Shown: piece after piece, positions 36,058 through 46,500 of the stretch
Numbering within the stretch: position 1 is the first letter of the stretch
Layout: every line of letters starts with the position of its first letter
DNA from: Deuterostichococcus epilithicus
Taxonomy: Eukaryota; Chlorophyta; Trebouxiophyceae; Prasiolales; Stichococcaceae
Reading direction: 5' to 3'
Assembly (NCBI GenBank): GCA_033439295.1
Contig: JAVTLE010000005.1
Coordinates: 1,104,501-1,168,500 of the forward strand
DNA: 64,000 nt
Notes under the pieces: generated by a model
What the model saw: the letters and a program-made list of their open reading frames with translations, nothing else
Database searches by the model: none
What the model was told of the DNA's origin: nothing
Position numbers and translations under genes: made by a program

Positions 36058-37806
36058 TCAGTCGACCCTGCCGCCGTACTTGTGGGCCCCGCCGGCACCC
36101 ACGGCCCCCGACACGTCAACGACAAAGAGCTTCCCCGAGTCCGGCGCCGCGCCCTCGCCCTCTTCCATGATCGTGGTGATGTACAGCTGTGACAGAGAGG
36201 GGCCGCCAAACGCGACGGCGGTGGGCCGCTTCACCGGCATCTTGATGCTGTGCAGCCGCTGCCCAGTCTCGGCCGAGTAGCACCCGACCTGTCGTGAGGT
36301 CGACAGGCGGTCAAGTAGGTGGCTGAAAACCAAGACGCAGAACGGCACGGATGGCTGAATCGCAGTCTGACTAACGGGGACTGCGACCCAAGTCTTCTTT
36401 GGAGTGGCAGCGGACAGATGGGCAAGAGCCAGATCTCAAGCAACCCCAGCTGCTGGCAATTTTGCCCACCTGGCCGCCCTGCTCGTGCGCCACCCAGAGA
36501 TTGCCCGCCGCGTCTATGGTCAGGCCGTCAGGCGCGCCCTCCTTCTCAGCGTCCAGCTGGAAGACCGTGCGCCAGTCGGCAGCGGCGTCCGGCATGCCGC
36601 CCTCGTCGCACGGGATAGCATACACCTTTCCAGCGTACGTGTCCGCAATGAACATTTCCTTCTTCTTATCCTACGGTAGCAGCAAATCAATTTCTCGGTC
36701 TGATTCTGCTGCAAATGTCCATGATTCAGCTTCGGTCCGTCAAGGGTGCATAGAGTCCAGCAGGCAGCAGCTGAAGAATGGGCTTCTGCCAGGGCTCCAG
36801 GAAGGGCAGCAGGGTGAGTCATCGGCAGCGGCTAGACTGGGAGCATGGCTGGAGGTCCGCACCAGCCACGCCATGCCGTTGGGCAGACCCATCCTGCCCT
36901 GTTTAAACAGCACCGAAAGCTCGGGTTCAGCCGCATCCTCCCCCGGCTGCAACTTGAGCACCCAGCCGCCTACGCCGTCCTCCCATCGCTCCTGCGTCAT
37001 CCTGCATTTAGAGGCAGCCAATTCGACATCTGGACATCTGTATCCGGGACACCAAGCTCGAAGGGGTCAACAACAGCGTTGAAAGAAACAACAACAGTAT
37101 AGAAAGTGTGTTGGTCATTGCGCACCTGCCGGCAATGATGGCGCCGCCTGGCGCCGCCCTGGCGGATGAAGACCATCACTTAGAGATTGTGCCAGGGGCT
37201 GCTGCATGAGCAGGGCCGCTGCGGCGGCATGACGAATCACTGGGCATGAAGAATTCGGTGTTCCAGACTGCCAATGAATGATGCTTATTGGGAACAACAA
37301 CATACCTGCTGTCATTAAAGCGCCATAGACCATCTTTGTTGGAACCATACTCTGTTGGCACCGTGGCCAGCACGCTGCGCACCTCGCCACCCCTACTCAG
37401 GTCGATCGCATATATGTGCTGCGACCAGAGCAGGCACGGCGCTTTGCTACATGGGTCTCCCTGTGCACTCCGCTCACATTGCAGAACTCGCCGTGCCTCC
37501 TTGCGCGAACACGTTGTTCACACTCACCTGCTCCATGGGGACGACGAGGACGTTTGCATCATGCGTCAGAATGATTGCGGGCGTGAGCTGATCAGTTGGC
37601 ACCGAGCTGTGATTGCCATCCGCCGGCGTCAGCCAGTGGATGCGGCGGCCCTCCTGGTCGACCCACAGGAGCCGCTGGTTGTCTGCATCCCAGATGGGTG
37701 ACTCTCCCAGCTTGAATCGCGTTTCCAGCACGGCTCGTGGCGCACTGGTTGAGATTGCAGGCGCGCCCATGATGGTGCGTGGAACCGCTCCGCTAGATGT
37801 AATCAA
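36058..37806 (-). CDS. SMP-30/gluconolactonase family protein, copy A
   Basis: Six-bladed beta-propeller lactonase family (regucalcin, gluconolactonase); true substrate unknown. Six exons, minus strand: 37806-37528, 37418-37306, 37158-37126, 37001-36863, 36670-36470, 36288-36058; 331 aa. The four metal-binding positions of regucalcin appear kept: Glu in KLGESPIWD, Asn in WRFNDSR, Asn in GLPNGMAW, Asp in APDGLTIDAAGNLWVA. C-terminal blade: IKMPVKRPTAVAFGG. A second in-frame ATG (MGAPAIS, 37773) is an equally good start. No signal peptide seen. Close paralogue of the gene at 38168, transcribed away from it; the intron after the AGR residues falls at the same place and phase in both. Confidence 0.9.
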
Positions 37807-38167
37807 TGAATTGCGTTTTATTGCAACAATCTAAGATACTCGCAATGCCGGTGGTGGCTAGAAACCAGCAATATGCCGCCCAAGTCTTGGCCCAATCCCC
37901 CACAGTGTGGCAACCCCTGTCTGTCGCGAAGCCTGCCTTGCCTCCACTCACCGGAAGACAGACACTGCTTGGAAGACTCTTTCGGGTGTGCGCATAGGCG
38001 TTTAGTTGCCTGGTTTCGGCTCTGCACCTAATTCTGACATCAATGGAGCATTGTGGCGAAGCTGGCACAGAGTCCTGAAGGCCTGATTTGCACGACACGC
38101 CTCCACTTGATGGCATTCGAGCGCCAATATTCGGCAGAGTGATTCGCACTGATCTTATTGGGTCGCC
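37807..38167. promoter_or_regulatory. Shared promoter region of the two SMP-30 paralogues
   Basis: Only about 360 bp between start codons of two inverted paralogues. Any regulatory signal here could act on both. No obvious palindrome beyond short ones. Confidence 0.55.
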
Positions 38168-39761
38168 ATGGCGCCACAGACGCACGATGCCGTGCAGCTC
38201 GAATGTGATGTGCGCGCAACGCTGGGCGAGTCGCCATCTTGGGACGAGCAATCTGCACGCCTGCTGAGCGTCGACATCAATGGCAAGCTCATCTTCATCT
38301 ACGATCCCAAAACGAAGAAGCATGTGATCGTGGGTCTCGAGGAGATGGTCGGTGCGGTGCGTGTGCGGGACCACTGCATGACTGCATCCATCCGGAACCA
38401 TTCCTCGGAGATCATTGAGCCGTCTGCAGTGCTGTCGAGTGTCATCGTGAGCTGTGGTCCGCTGCAGGTGATGCCGACCACGGAACCCAACGTGCTACTG
38501 GCCGCAATGGAAAAGGATGTTGTGCTCGTCGACTATGCCAATCCGAAGGCACCCCAGCTGCGCATCATCGCCAGCACGCCAGAGGGACACGGCAAGCCGA
38601 GCGATGGCTGGAGGTTCAACGACGCAAAGGCCTCGCCTGAGGGTGCCCTCATTGCCGGCAGGTTTGCACCTTGCTCAGTCTGACCCGCTGTCGATGCCGT
38701 GAACTTTCTCCTCGTGGCCGAACAGCTCAATGTGTTGCAGAATGCACAGGGGGTGGGCCGTACGACGTTGTGTCCTCCTTTCACAAAGAAGCAGGCTGTG
38801 ATAATGCAGGATGCACAAGGGGTGGCGGGACGGCACGGCAGGCCGGGTGTACAGCCTGAAGAGTGGCGGGCAGCTGCAGGAGATCATGCAGCAGGACAGA
38901 GTGACGCTGCCGAATGGCATGGCATGGAACACCGAGAAGCGGGTCATGTACTTCGCCGACACAGGTCAGCCCTTGCCGCCCTGGTGCTTCTGTGACAAAA
39001 AAAACAGTGCCAGCCGCTGCATGCTGTGCAGAAGGACATGTTGACCACTGCCTCTGCCTCTGCGCGACATCATGAACATGCAAAACCCCTTTGATGTGCT
39101 CGTTGCAAGCTGTCGCATCTCTGTGTGCAGCCGCGAATACAATCTTCAGCCACGAGACAGACGCGGAGGGCATCCCAGTGGGTGGCAAGCGTCAGAAAGC
39201 CTTTGCAACTAATGACCCGCCAGGTACTGATCCTGAGGACCACTGTGCAATGAAACTAACATCGTACCGTTGCTCTTGACGGACAGTGTGATCACGGTGC
39301 AAAACCTTGAGCTGGGGGTATCGCCGCTGCTTGACTGAAAGTGTTGCTGCCTTCTGCAGACGGCATCACCATCGACAGCGACGGCAACTTGTGGGTGGCG
39401 CTCGCGGAGACCGGCAGCGTGGCAGGTGTGCAACACAACTAAAGTGCGTTGTGCTGCTTCCTCCGACATGCGTGTATCGCACAAGTTCCACTCTGATCCC
39501 AATCTCACGAGTTTTTCTGCAATGAAGCGGCGGCATGGTCCCCTTGCAGGCTACAGCCCGTCCGGCGAACTGATGCACAAGGTGCAGCTGCCAGTCAAGC
39601 GGCCGACGGCGCTCACGTTCGGTGGCGACGACCTGGCCACCCTGTTCATCACCACGCGAGTTGAGAACGGCGACAACCCTTCGCCCCATGCCGGCAGCAT
39701 TTTCAGTGTCCAGGTTTCGGGCGTCAAGGGCGCTGCCGGCGCCTACCCGTACAAGATTTGA
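38168..39761 (+). CDS. SMP-30/gluconolactonase family protein, copy B
   Basis: Same family as the divergent neighbour. Six exons: 38168-38356, 38468-38661, 38810-38964, 39131-39223, 39360-39425, 39550-39761; 302 aa. Metal-site residues kept: Glu in LGESPSWD, Asn in WRFNDAK, Asn in TLPNGMAWN, Asp in DGITIDSDGNLWVA. C-terminal VQLPVKRPTALTFGGDD is nearly the same as copy A. Start: gccATGG context. Compared with copy A it lacks one intron in the FND region and has one more in the FSHETDAEG region. A duplicated exon edge lies in intron 2. Confidence 0.9.
38730..38765 (+). repeat. Echo of exon 3 start, with acceptor, in intron 2 of SMP-30 copy B
   Basis: TGCAG-A-ATGCACA-G-GGGGTGG here versus TGCAG-G-ATGCACA-A-GGGGTGG at the real acceptor of exon 3 (38805 onward), about 70 bp downstream: 2 differences in about 23 nt, then decay. 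The CAG acceptor is part of the copy. Confidence 0.7.
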
Positions 39762-40575
39762 TCTGCTATGCAAATTGCGTCAGCAATTAAATGTTGGAGA
39801 GCGCGAGCTGAGAGCACACTGATAGACCGTTCAGACACACCAAGGCCGCAACAAACAATTTTGGAACCAGCACCCCTGCCGCCACTTTGGCGGCCATGAG
39901 TGCAAATGCAGATACAATTGACCATATGTTTTCGCAAGCTGGTGGACATGACGGCAAGAATGAGATCATCAAAACTACCAGCACTTTCAGTACCTCAACC
40001 TCGCATGCAGTAGTGTGCAAAGTATGCTTCAGCCAACCACCTGTTGGGGAGCCTTGGGAACCCTTTCAACTGCAACGGCAACTTGTTCCCAGGTCAAAAC
40101 TCGCCCTGTAGCATATTTGCGACCGAGTCGCCGGCTCCCCGCGCTGCAGCAAATTTCTACATGTTCTAGACTTACATCAGTTTCGCAATCCTTACATGAA
40201 GATGCAGCGCGCGCCGACAGGAGGCACAGGGACATCTTAATATCTGCACTTCCTCATTGAAGCTGCTCTGCAGAACCGTGTGCTGGCTCCAGAGATTATG
40301 CCGGTCCGTAGCGTCTGCTTTAGGCCTCAACATTCATCAGGGTATCGCCAAGCGATTGCTGAGGGTGCGTTGCGCCCGGCTTTTTGAAGTCAGACCTGGT
40401 GCACATCGAGTCGCTGCCACTGCAGGACCGTCCGACCACATGTCTCTGTCCACCAATATTGTCGCGATGACATCCTTTGTACGTGCAGTCGATCTGGCGC
40501 CAGATGGTCTAGTCAACATGCCGGAACACGGGTGTTGAGCCATCGCTGTGACCCACAGCAGCCGGCCGCCGCAGC
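39762..40575. other. Spacer between SMP-30 copy B and importin-11
   Basis: About 810 bp between two + strand genes: 3' UTR of one and promoter of the next. Less GC-rich than the genes. No gene, tRNA or repeat I can support. Confidence 0.5.
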
Positions 40576-43500
40576 ATGCCGGCGCCCCCGCCGCCACCGC
40601 CCCAGCAGGCCCCGGAGCTACCGCCCCTGGGCCCAGGCGACATCAACGATCTCTTCCAGTGCCTGCAGCACTCGCTGAGCAATGACGTCGCCAGACAGAA
40701 AGCGTCCGAAGCAGCACTGCGGGAGCATGAGTCCCGCAAGGGCTTCTGCTCCTGCCTCGCGGTGCGCCCCGTTTGCAAGGCATTTCGCCAGTGTCTGGTT
40801 TCTGAAATGTGACTGGTAACCTGCTCGCAGTCGGTGTCACTGGTTTCCTTGCATGGTCCGCACCTCGACTGCTGCATGGTCACAGAGCCGTCCAAGGCGG
40901 AGATCGTGGTGGATGGTGTTCGCCACCGATAACAGCTTGTGATGCGTGCATCAGAAGGTTCAGCAACAGGCAACAGGCAAAGTATATGACAGAGGTTCAT
41001 CAAAATCGCAGGAGATCGTGGGCACGAAGGCGGCAGACCACAGCGCGCGCTGGCAGGCCGCCGTGCAGCTCAAAAACAGCATCACAAAGTACTGGCGGCC
41101 GCGTCTCAACACATCGTGAGAGCCTGCCTGAAACTGCACGGCAATTCGCTCTGCACCTCGATGCATGCCATGCCGCACGTCGTGTCCTGCAGCGCCGGCG
41201 CCAATGTGGCAGAGCAGTGCAGGGGCTTGCGGGCTGTCATGTCCAGCTCATTGTCCAATCCGGCAGGTCGATGTCGCCAGAGGAGAAGGACCACCTCAGG
41301 CGCAAGCTGCTGGACCTGATCGCGGAAGAGGACAGCCAGGCACGATCCCCGAACACAGCTGTCTGCATGCTGCCGTGCTGTGCTCGCCTCGCCACCGGGC
41401 TGCCGCACCTCTGCTTTGCTAGAACTCCTGAAACACAACATTGGGATTTCTGGGGCAGCACAGCTTCGTGCTGATCAAATCAAACGATGCCCTGACAGTC
41501 GCCGCCGTGCCTGTCGCATGCAGATCGCGCTGCAGGTGGCGCTGACGTTTGCTAAGGTCGCGCGGCTGGACTACCCCGCGGCGTGGCCGTCCCTATTTGC
41601 GGACCTGCTGGGACGCCTCGAAACCGGCGGTCCGGCCGCCGGCCGCCGCGTGTACGTGATGCTGCATCACATCCTGAAGGAGCTGTCGTCCAAGCGGCTA
41701 GTCGCAGACCAGCGCAACTTTGCGCAGGTAGCTTGTTAACCCTCACAGCCACAGGCGGCTTAATTCCAGTGGGTTGCGGCGGTGACAGGGCCCTCTGTAT
41801 GCTGTGGCCAGCTGGTCGTTTGGCTGAAATGCAGCTGAGCTATGCAGCATGCGATGATTTGGTCATTGCTGATTTGAGCGGTGCGGAGCCAGTGGGCAGC
41901 AGCCAGCACCAACAGGCTGCGAAACTGTCAGCCTCCCCCAGAATTGGCACCAATGAATATACCCCAGCAGACCCTGTGTGGCGTCTGTGGCGTGACGACT
42001 TTGTCATCCCATGCAGATCACCAGCCAGCTGTACGAGGGGGTGTGGAGCCAGTGGGTGGCTGACACACAGGCGCTGGTGGAGCGGCTGCCAGGATCGCTG
42101 GACGGCGGTCCCGGCGCTGCCTCCCAAGACATGCTCACCTTCGAGCGCTGGCTCATCCTTCTCAAGGTCAGCTTGAGTTGCACGGATATATCCACCGAGG
42201 CAACATGGGTTGCGACGCATGAAAGATTCCCAGAGCTATGCTGTGAGGGAGAGGAGAGCAGACTCCCGACTGTGCGGTCCACCGGGGCAGGGTGCTGTCC
42301 ACCCTGCTCTGATGTGCATGGTCGCTGTCCTGCAGGCTCTGCGGCGGATGGTTGTGTTCGGCTTTGAGAGCGATTTCAGATCGCTGCGCCAGGTGCCGGC
42401 CGTGAGCCAGGTGAGTGCACGCTCCAGGGCTCACGGCGAATCAGAGTATTGTCGCTGGTTCAAGGCTGCATTGCTGGGTCGTGCCCTTGCTCTGCCGACA
42501 GAACGGATGCCATCTGATCCATATTGAACCTATGTGATCCAGGAATGTGCTTTGTGCTTCTGCGCCAGGTGCTGCCGGCGATGCTGCAGGCTATGCAAGT
42601 GTTGCTGCCGCTGCGCCGCGCAGCCGGCCGGCCGCCCAGCCAGCTGCATGCGATGCTGGACCGTGGCCTGCTGAAGCTGTCCAAAACGGTCACAGACATC
42701 CTCAACGCCCACCCCTGGTGAGTCCTGAGAGGAAATTTCATGTGTTCGGTCCACGCCCAAGCATTTGTGCTGGTCATAGTATGGCGGCACTGGAGCAGCT
42801 GATGTCAGCGAGCAGATGTTTGCGACAACATGCGACACATTTCCGAGGCAGCGTTGAAATTGAGCATAATTCTCGAACCGCAACCTGCATGCATCGAATA
42901 TGTCTGCATCTACCCACGCCGACTCCCGTGCGACGCCTGCGCAGGTCCACCTTCCACTCGGGGGCGCTCAGCGCGCTAATGGACTTTTTCAGTCAGCAGC
43001 TGGTGCGCACGGCGCGCGGCGAGGCGGCGCCCTTCGAGCGCTTCCTCATCCGCAGCATGCTGTTCCTGATCGCCACGCTGCGCAGTGGCACATTCCGCGG
43101 CACCACGCCCGTGCACTTCCGGCTCAGCGAGGAGACGCAGCAGCAGGTGGGCGGCTCCCGGGAGACATCCTGTCATGGAAATCTCCTTCCGCATGCAGGC
43201 ATCCTGCATGCAGGCATCTTGCATGCGTGTCTGCACCTCCGCAGCTCAGGGCACCCCGCGCCTCCGCATGCAGACCGGCAGCCACACAAACTACACCCCG
43301 ACGACACTGCGTCGTCTGGTCTCTGGTGTCATGTCTGACAACGTGCAGGGTCTTAGCCCGAGGGGTTGTTGATCTTATGCAAGCCTGGGCGCCTGCGCAG
43401 GCGACCACGGTGAAGAACATGGCTGAGGAGGTGCAGAAGAGCCTGGCGGGCTTCTGGGATGACGCCCGCCTCAATGCCGTGGTCAATGTCCTCATCCAGC

Positions 43501-46500
43501 ACTACTTCCCGCTCACGGTCAGCGTCGCCGGACCTCAAAACAATTCTGGTTGCGCATTTATGTCGCGAGCCGTGTCTGCCGGTGTTCTGGGATACATCAA
43601 TTATTTCCTTACCTTCTCCTACTCAGGCTTGGCACGCGGAGACGTTGCTTTGTCGCTGCGTTGGTGTTCAGCTAGCATGCAGGCGAGTGCAGCTCTGTGC
43701 GTTTCAAAACTTCTGTTTTGCGCACACGCAGGCAAAGGACCTGGCAGCGTGGCACACGGACGCGGAGGAGTTCCACCACTCCTCGGACGTTGGCGGCTTC
43801 CAGGAAAACCTGCGCACATGCGCCGAGACGCTGTACCTCTCTCTGTTCGAGGTACCCGCTTTTGACGCCTGCAGCAGATGTGTTGAATGTCAGAATGTAC
43901 AACACAGCATTCAAGCACATGCATGGACAGCATTGCTGCCTTCCACTGTCCATGCCTGTGCATGCGGCGAAAGGCACCACCAGACCGCAGACCCCGCACC
44001 TCAGATCCTCAAGTCATGTCAACCAACCGGAAGTGAAACCATGCTGCATCGACTGGCATGCTGCAGAGAAACAGGGAGCGGCTGGCGCCCCTGGTACTGG
44101 GCGCGCTGCAGCGGGCGTGCGAGGCGGCGCCACCCGGGCAGACTGCGTCGCTGCCGGGGCCGCACATTGGCGGCATTCCCACGGCGGCGCTTGCCAAGGA
44201 GGCCGTGCTCAACGCCGCCGGCGTCGGCGCCTACGAGCTGCACGACTACGTGGAGTTTTCGTCCTGGTTCCAGTCCACACTGCTACCGGTGCGTCTTTGT
44301 CTTCCTGGTTCAGAGCGCGCTGCTGCCGGTCAGTGCTGAGCAGCTGTTGAGCAACGTCGTGTGTCATGCCCGCCTCACCAAGGCACCGTGGTGCGGTCAG
44401 GGTGGCATGTGGAAGTGTTGCTCCGCAGCTGTTCAGCAGCAGGCAGGTGCCCTGTCTGCACTGCGCTGCCGCTGCTGCTGCTGCTCTGCAATAAGGCTGG
44501 CATGCGGTCCATTCGGACGGGGACTTGTCAGAAAGACAGCTGCGGATGTGCGGCGCACATGCTGCCGATGCACAGTAGCACTTGCGGCCTGTGCCTCCTG
44601 CTGCCCTTTTGTCCTATCTGCCTTACCCACCATTGCTCACCACGCATAAACCCTGATGCGCAGGGGATGGCGTCACTTGCGGCCGCGTTGCTGCTGACGT
44701 ACAGTGGACTTCGTGGCTGGGGCTCTCTGTTGTGTCTTTGTACCAGATCTACTGTTATGTGACATGCACAGGAGATGGCAGACACATCGCCGGCGGCGGC
44801 GCCGCTGCGGCGGCAGGCGGCCCTGGTGTTGGCCAAGTGGGTGCCGCGGGCGACGGACGCCGACCGGCCGGCCGCCTACGGCGCGCTGCTGCAGCTGCTG
44901 AGCTGCGATGACGCCGCCATCCAGCTGGCGGCCATCAATGCCCTGCAGGCAAGGGGCCTGTCACCCGATGACCTGACTTCTGCCCCCTGCATCTGCAGTT
45001 GCCTCTTGGGGCGCTCCTGGCCTGACGTCCAGATGGTGAAGGTCTGACAAAATGAAGACGTCAGTACCCATGCGAGCTGCTGCAGGATCCACTTTGGCAT
45101 TCTCAACTGGCACTGCCTTTGTGGGCGCTGCTGTCTCGAGGTCTGAATGTGGCAAGCGTCAGAGACGAGAGGCAGCGCTCAACTGCAGCACCGTTCTGTG
45201 CCTGGCATCATCCTGTTGATCCTTTTGCGACACAGGCGCTGGTGGACGACTGGGGCTTTGCAGAGGCGGGCTTCCGGCAGTTTGCAGGGCCCTGCTTCCA
45301 GCAGCTGGCCGCCTTCCTGCGCGCCGCCTCCGAGCTAGACTCGCAGCTGCAGGTGCCAGCGAGCTACTTGCCCCTGCGCGCCGCTGCTGCATTCTCAGCA
45401 GTAGTCAAGTGCACACGAGACTGCGGCATCATGTGGCTGTCCCCCTGTGCCATGCTCGTTGTGCGCCAGGCTGTCTGCCGCAGCACCGCACCAGCGACAC
45501 CCGCGAAGGAGCTTTCCGTTTCAGTGTATTTCGACCTGCTGAGCCCCAGCCTCCGTGGCTGTGCCGCAGGCGTTCAGCCTGTTCAGCATAATCATAGACA
45601 GGCTGCAGGACGAGGTGCGCCCCTTTGCGGGCGGCATCCTGCACCTGCTGCCCGAGGTCTGGTCCGACTCGGAGGGCCAGTCCCTCATGCGCATCCAGGT
45701 GCGAGCCCTCGCTGCTCGTTGTGCATTCGCGCATCCCGCTTCGACATCTTGTCTGCCCGGTTGGCGCCGCCGCAGGATTCCGGCTGTTGTCGTCAGGCAA
45801 TCAGGGGGCCTGCAATGGGAAAGATCGAAGCGCTGCAAGAGCGGCGAGTGGCGCAAGCAGCGGCACTGCCGGAATCTCGAGCAAGCTCGGCAGCGAAGCT
45901 GTCTTGTCTCTACGCCACGCGTTAAAACCGAAATGCCGTGCCGCTCGGCAGGTTCTGCTGGCGCTGCAGCGGCTGCTGGTGGCGATGGGCTCCGACGCGG
46001 GCGCCGCCAACAGCTTCCTGCTGCCGGTGCTGCGCTACGCGTGCGACCCCGCCGGCGCGGAGGCCCTCAACCTGCTGGAGGACGGCCTGGCCACCTGGCT
46101 GACGGCGCTGCGAGTGGCGCCCAGCCCCGAGCCGGGCCTCATTGGCCTGTTCCCGCTTCTGGCCGCCGCCATGCACGCGACGACGGGTGCGCCGCTGGCT
46201 GCCCCCGCTGGCTCCGCGCTGGCGCGCTCCCGCTCGTGCCGTTGACCTCTGCTGACTGCTGTCGAAGGATCCAATGGGCGCTGGAAGGACGGCTGCTCTC
46301 CGCCCCGTGTGGTGCCTTAGCCATCGTCCGTGTGCTGGAGCACAGCGAGCAAGGCTGCCTCCCTCTTTCTGCGCATTCACAGGGGATGCTAGCTGCACAT
46401 CCACAGGGGATACCAGCTGCCGATGTTGTCTGCCGCAGAGCACGTGAAGGTGGGCGCGCACATCATGGCCAGCTGCGTGCTGCTGGGGCACGCCGACTTC

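Noticed and set aside
40830-40930. Extra exon between importin-11 exons 1 and 2
   Set aside because: Although open, joining exon 1 directly to 41012 reproduces the family sequence in phase and the extra segment does not match importins.
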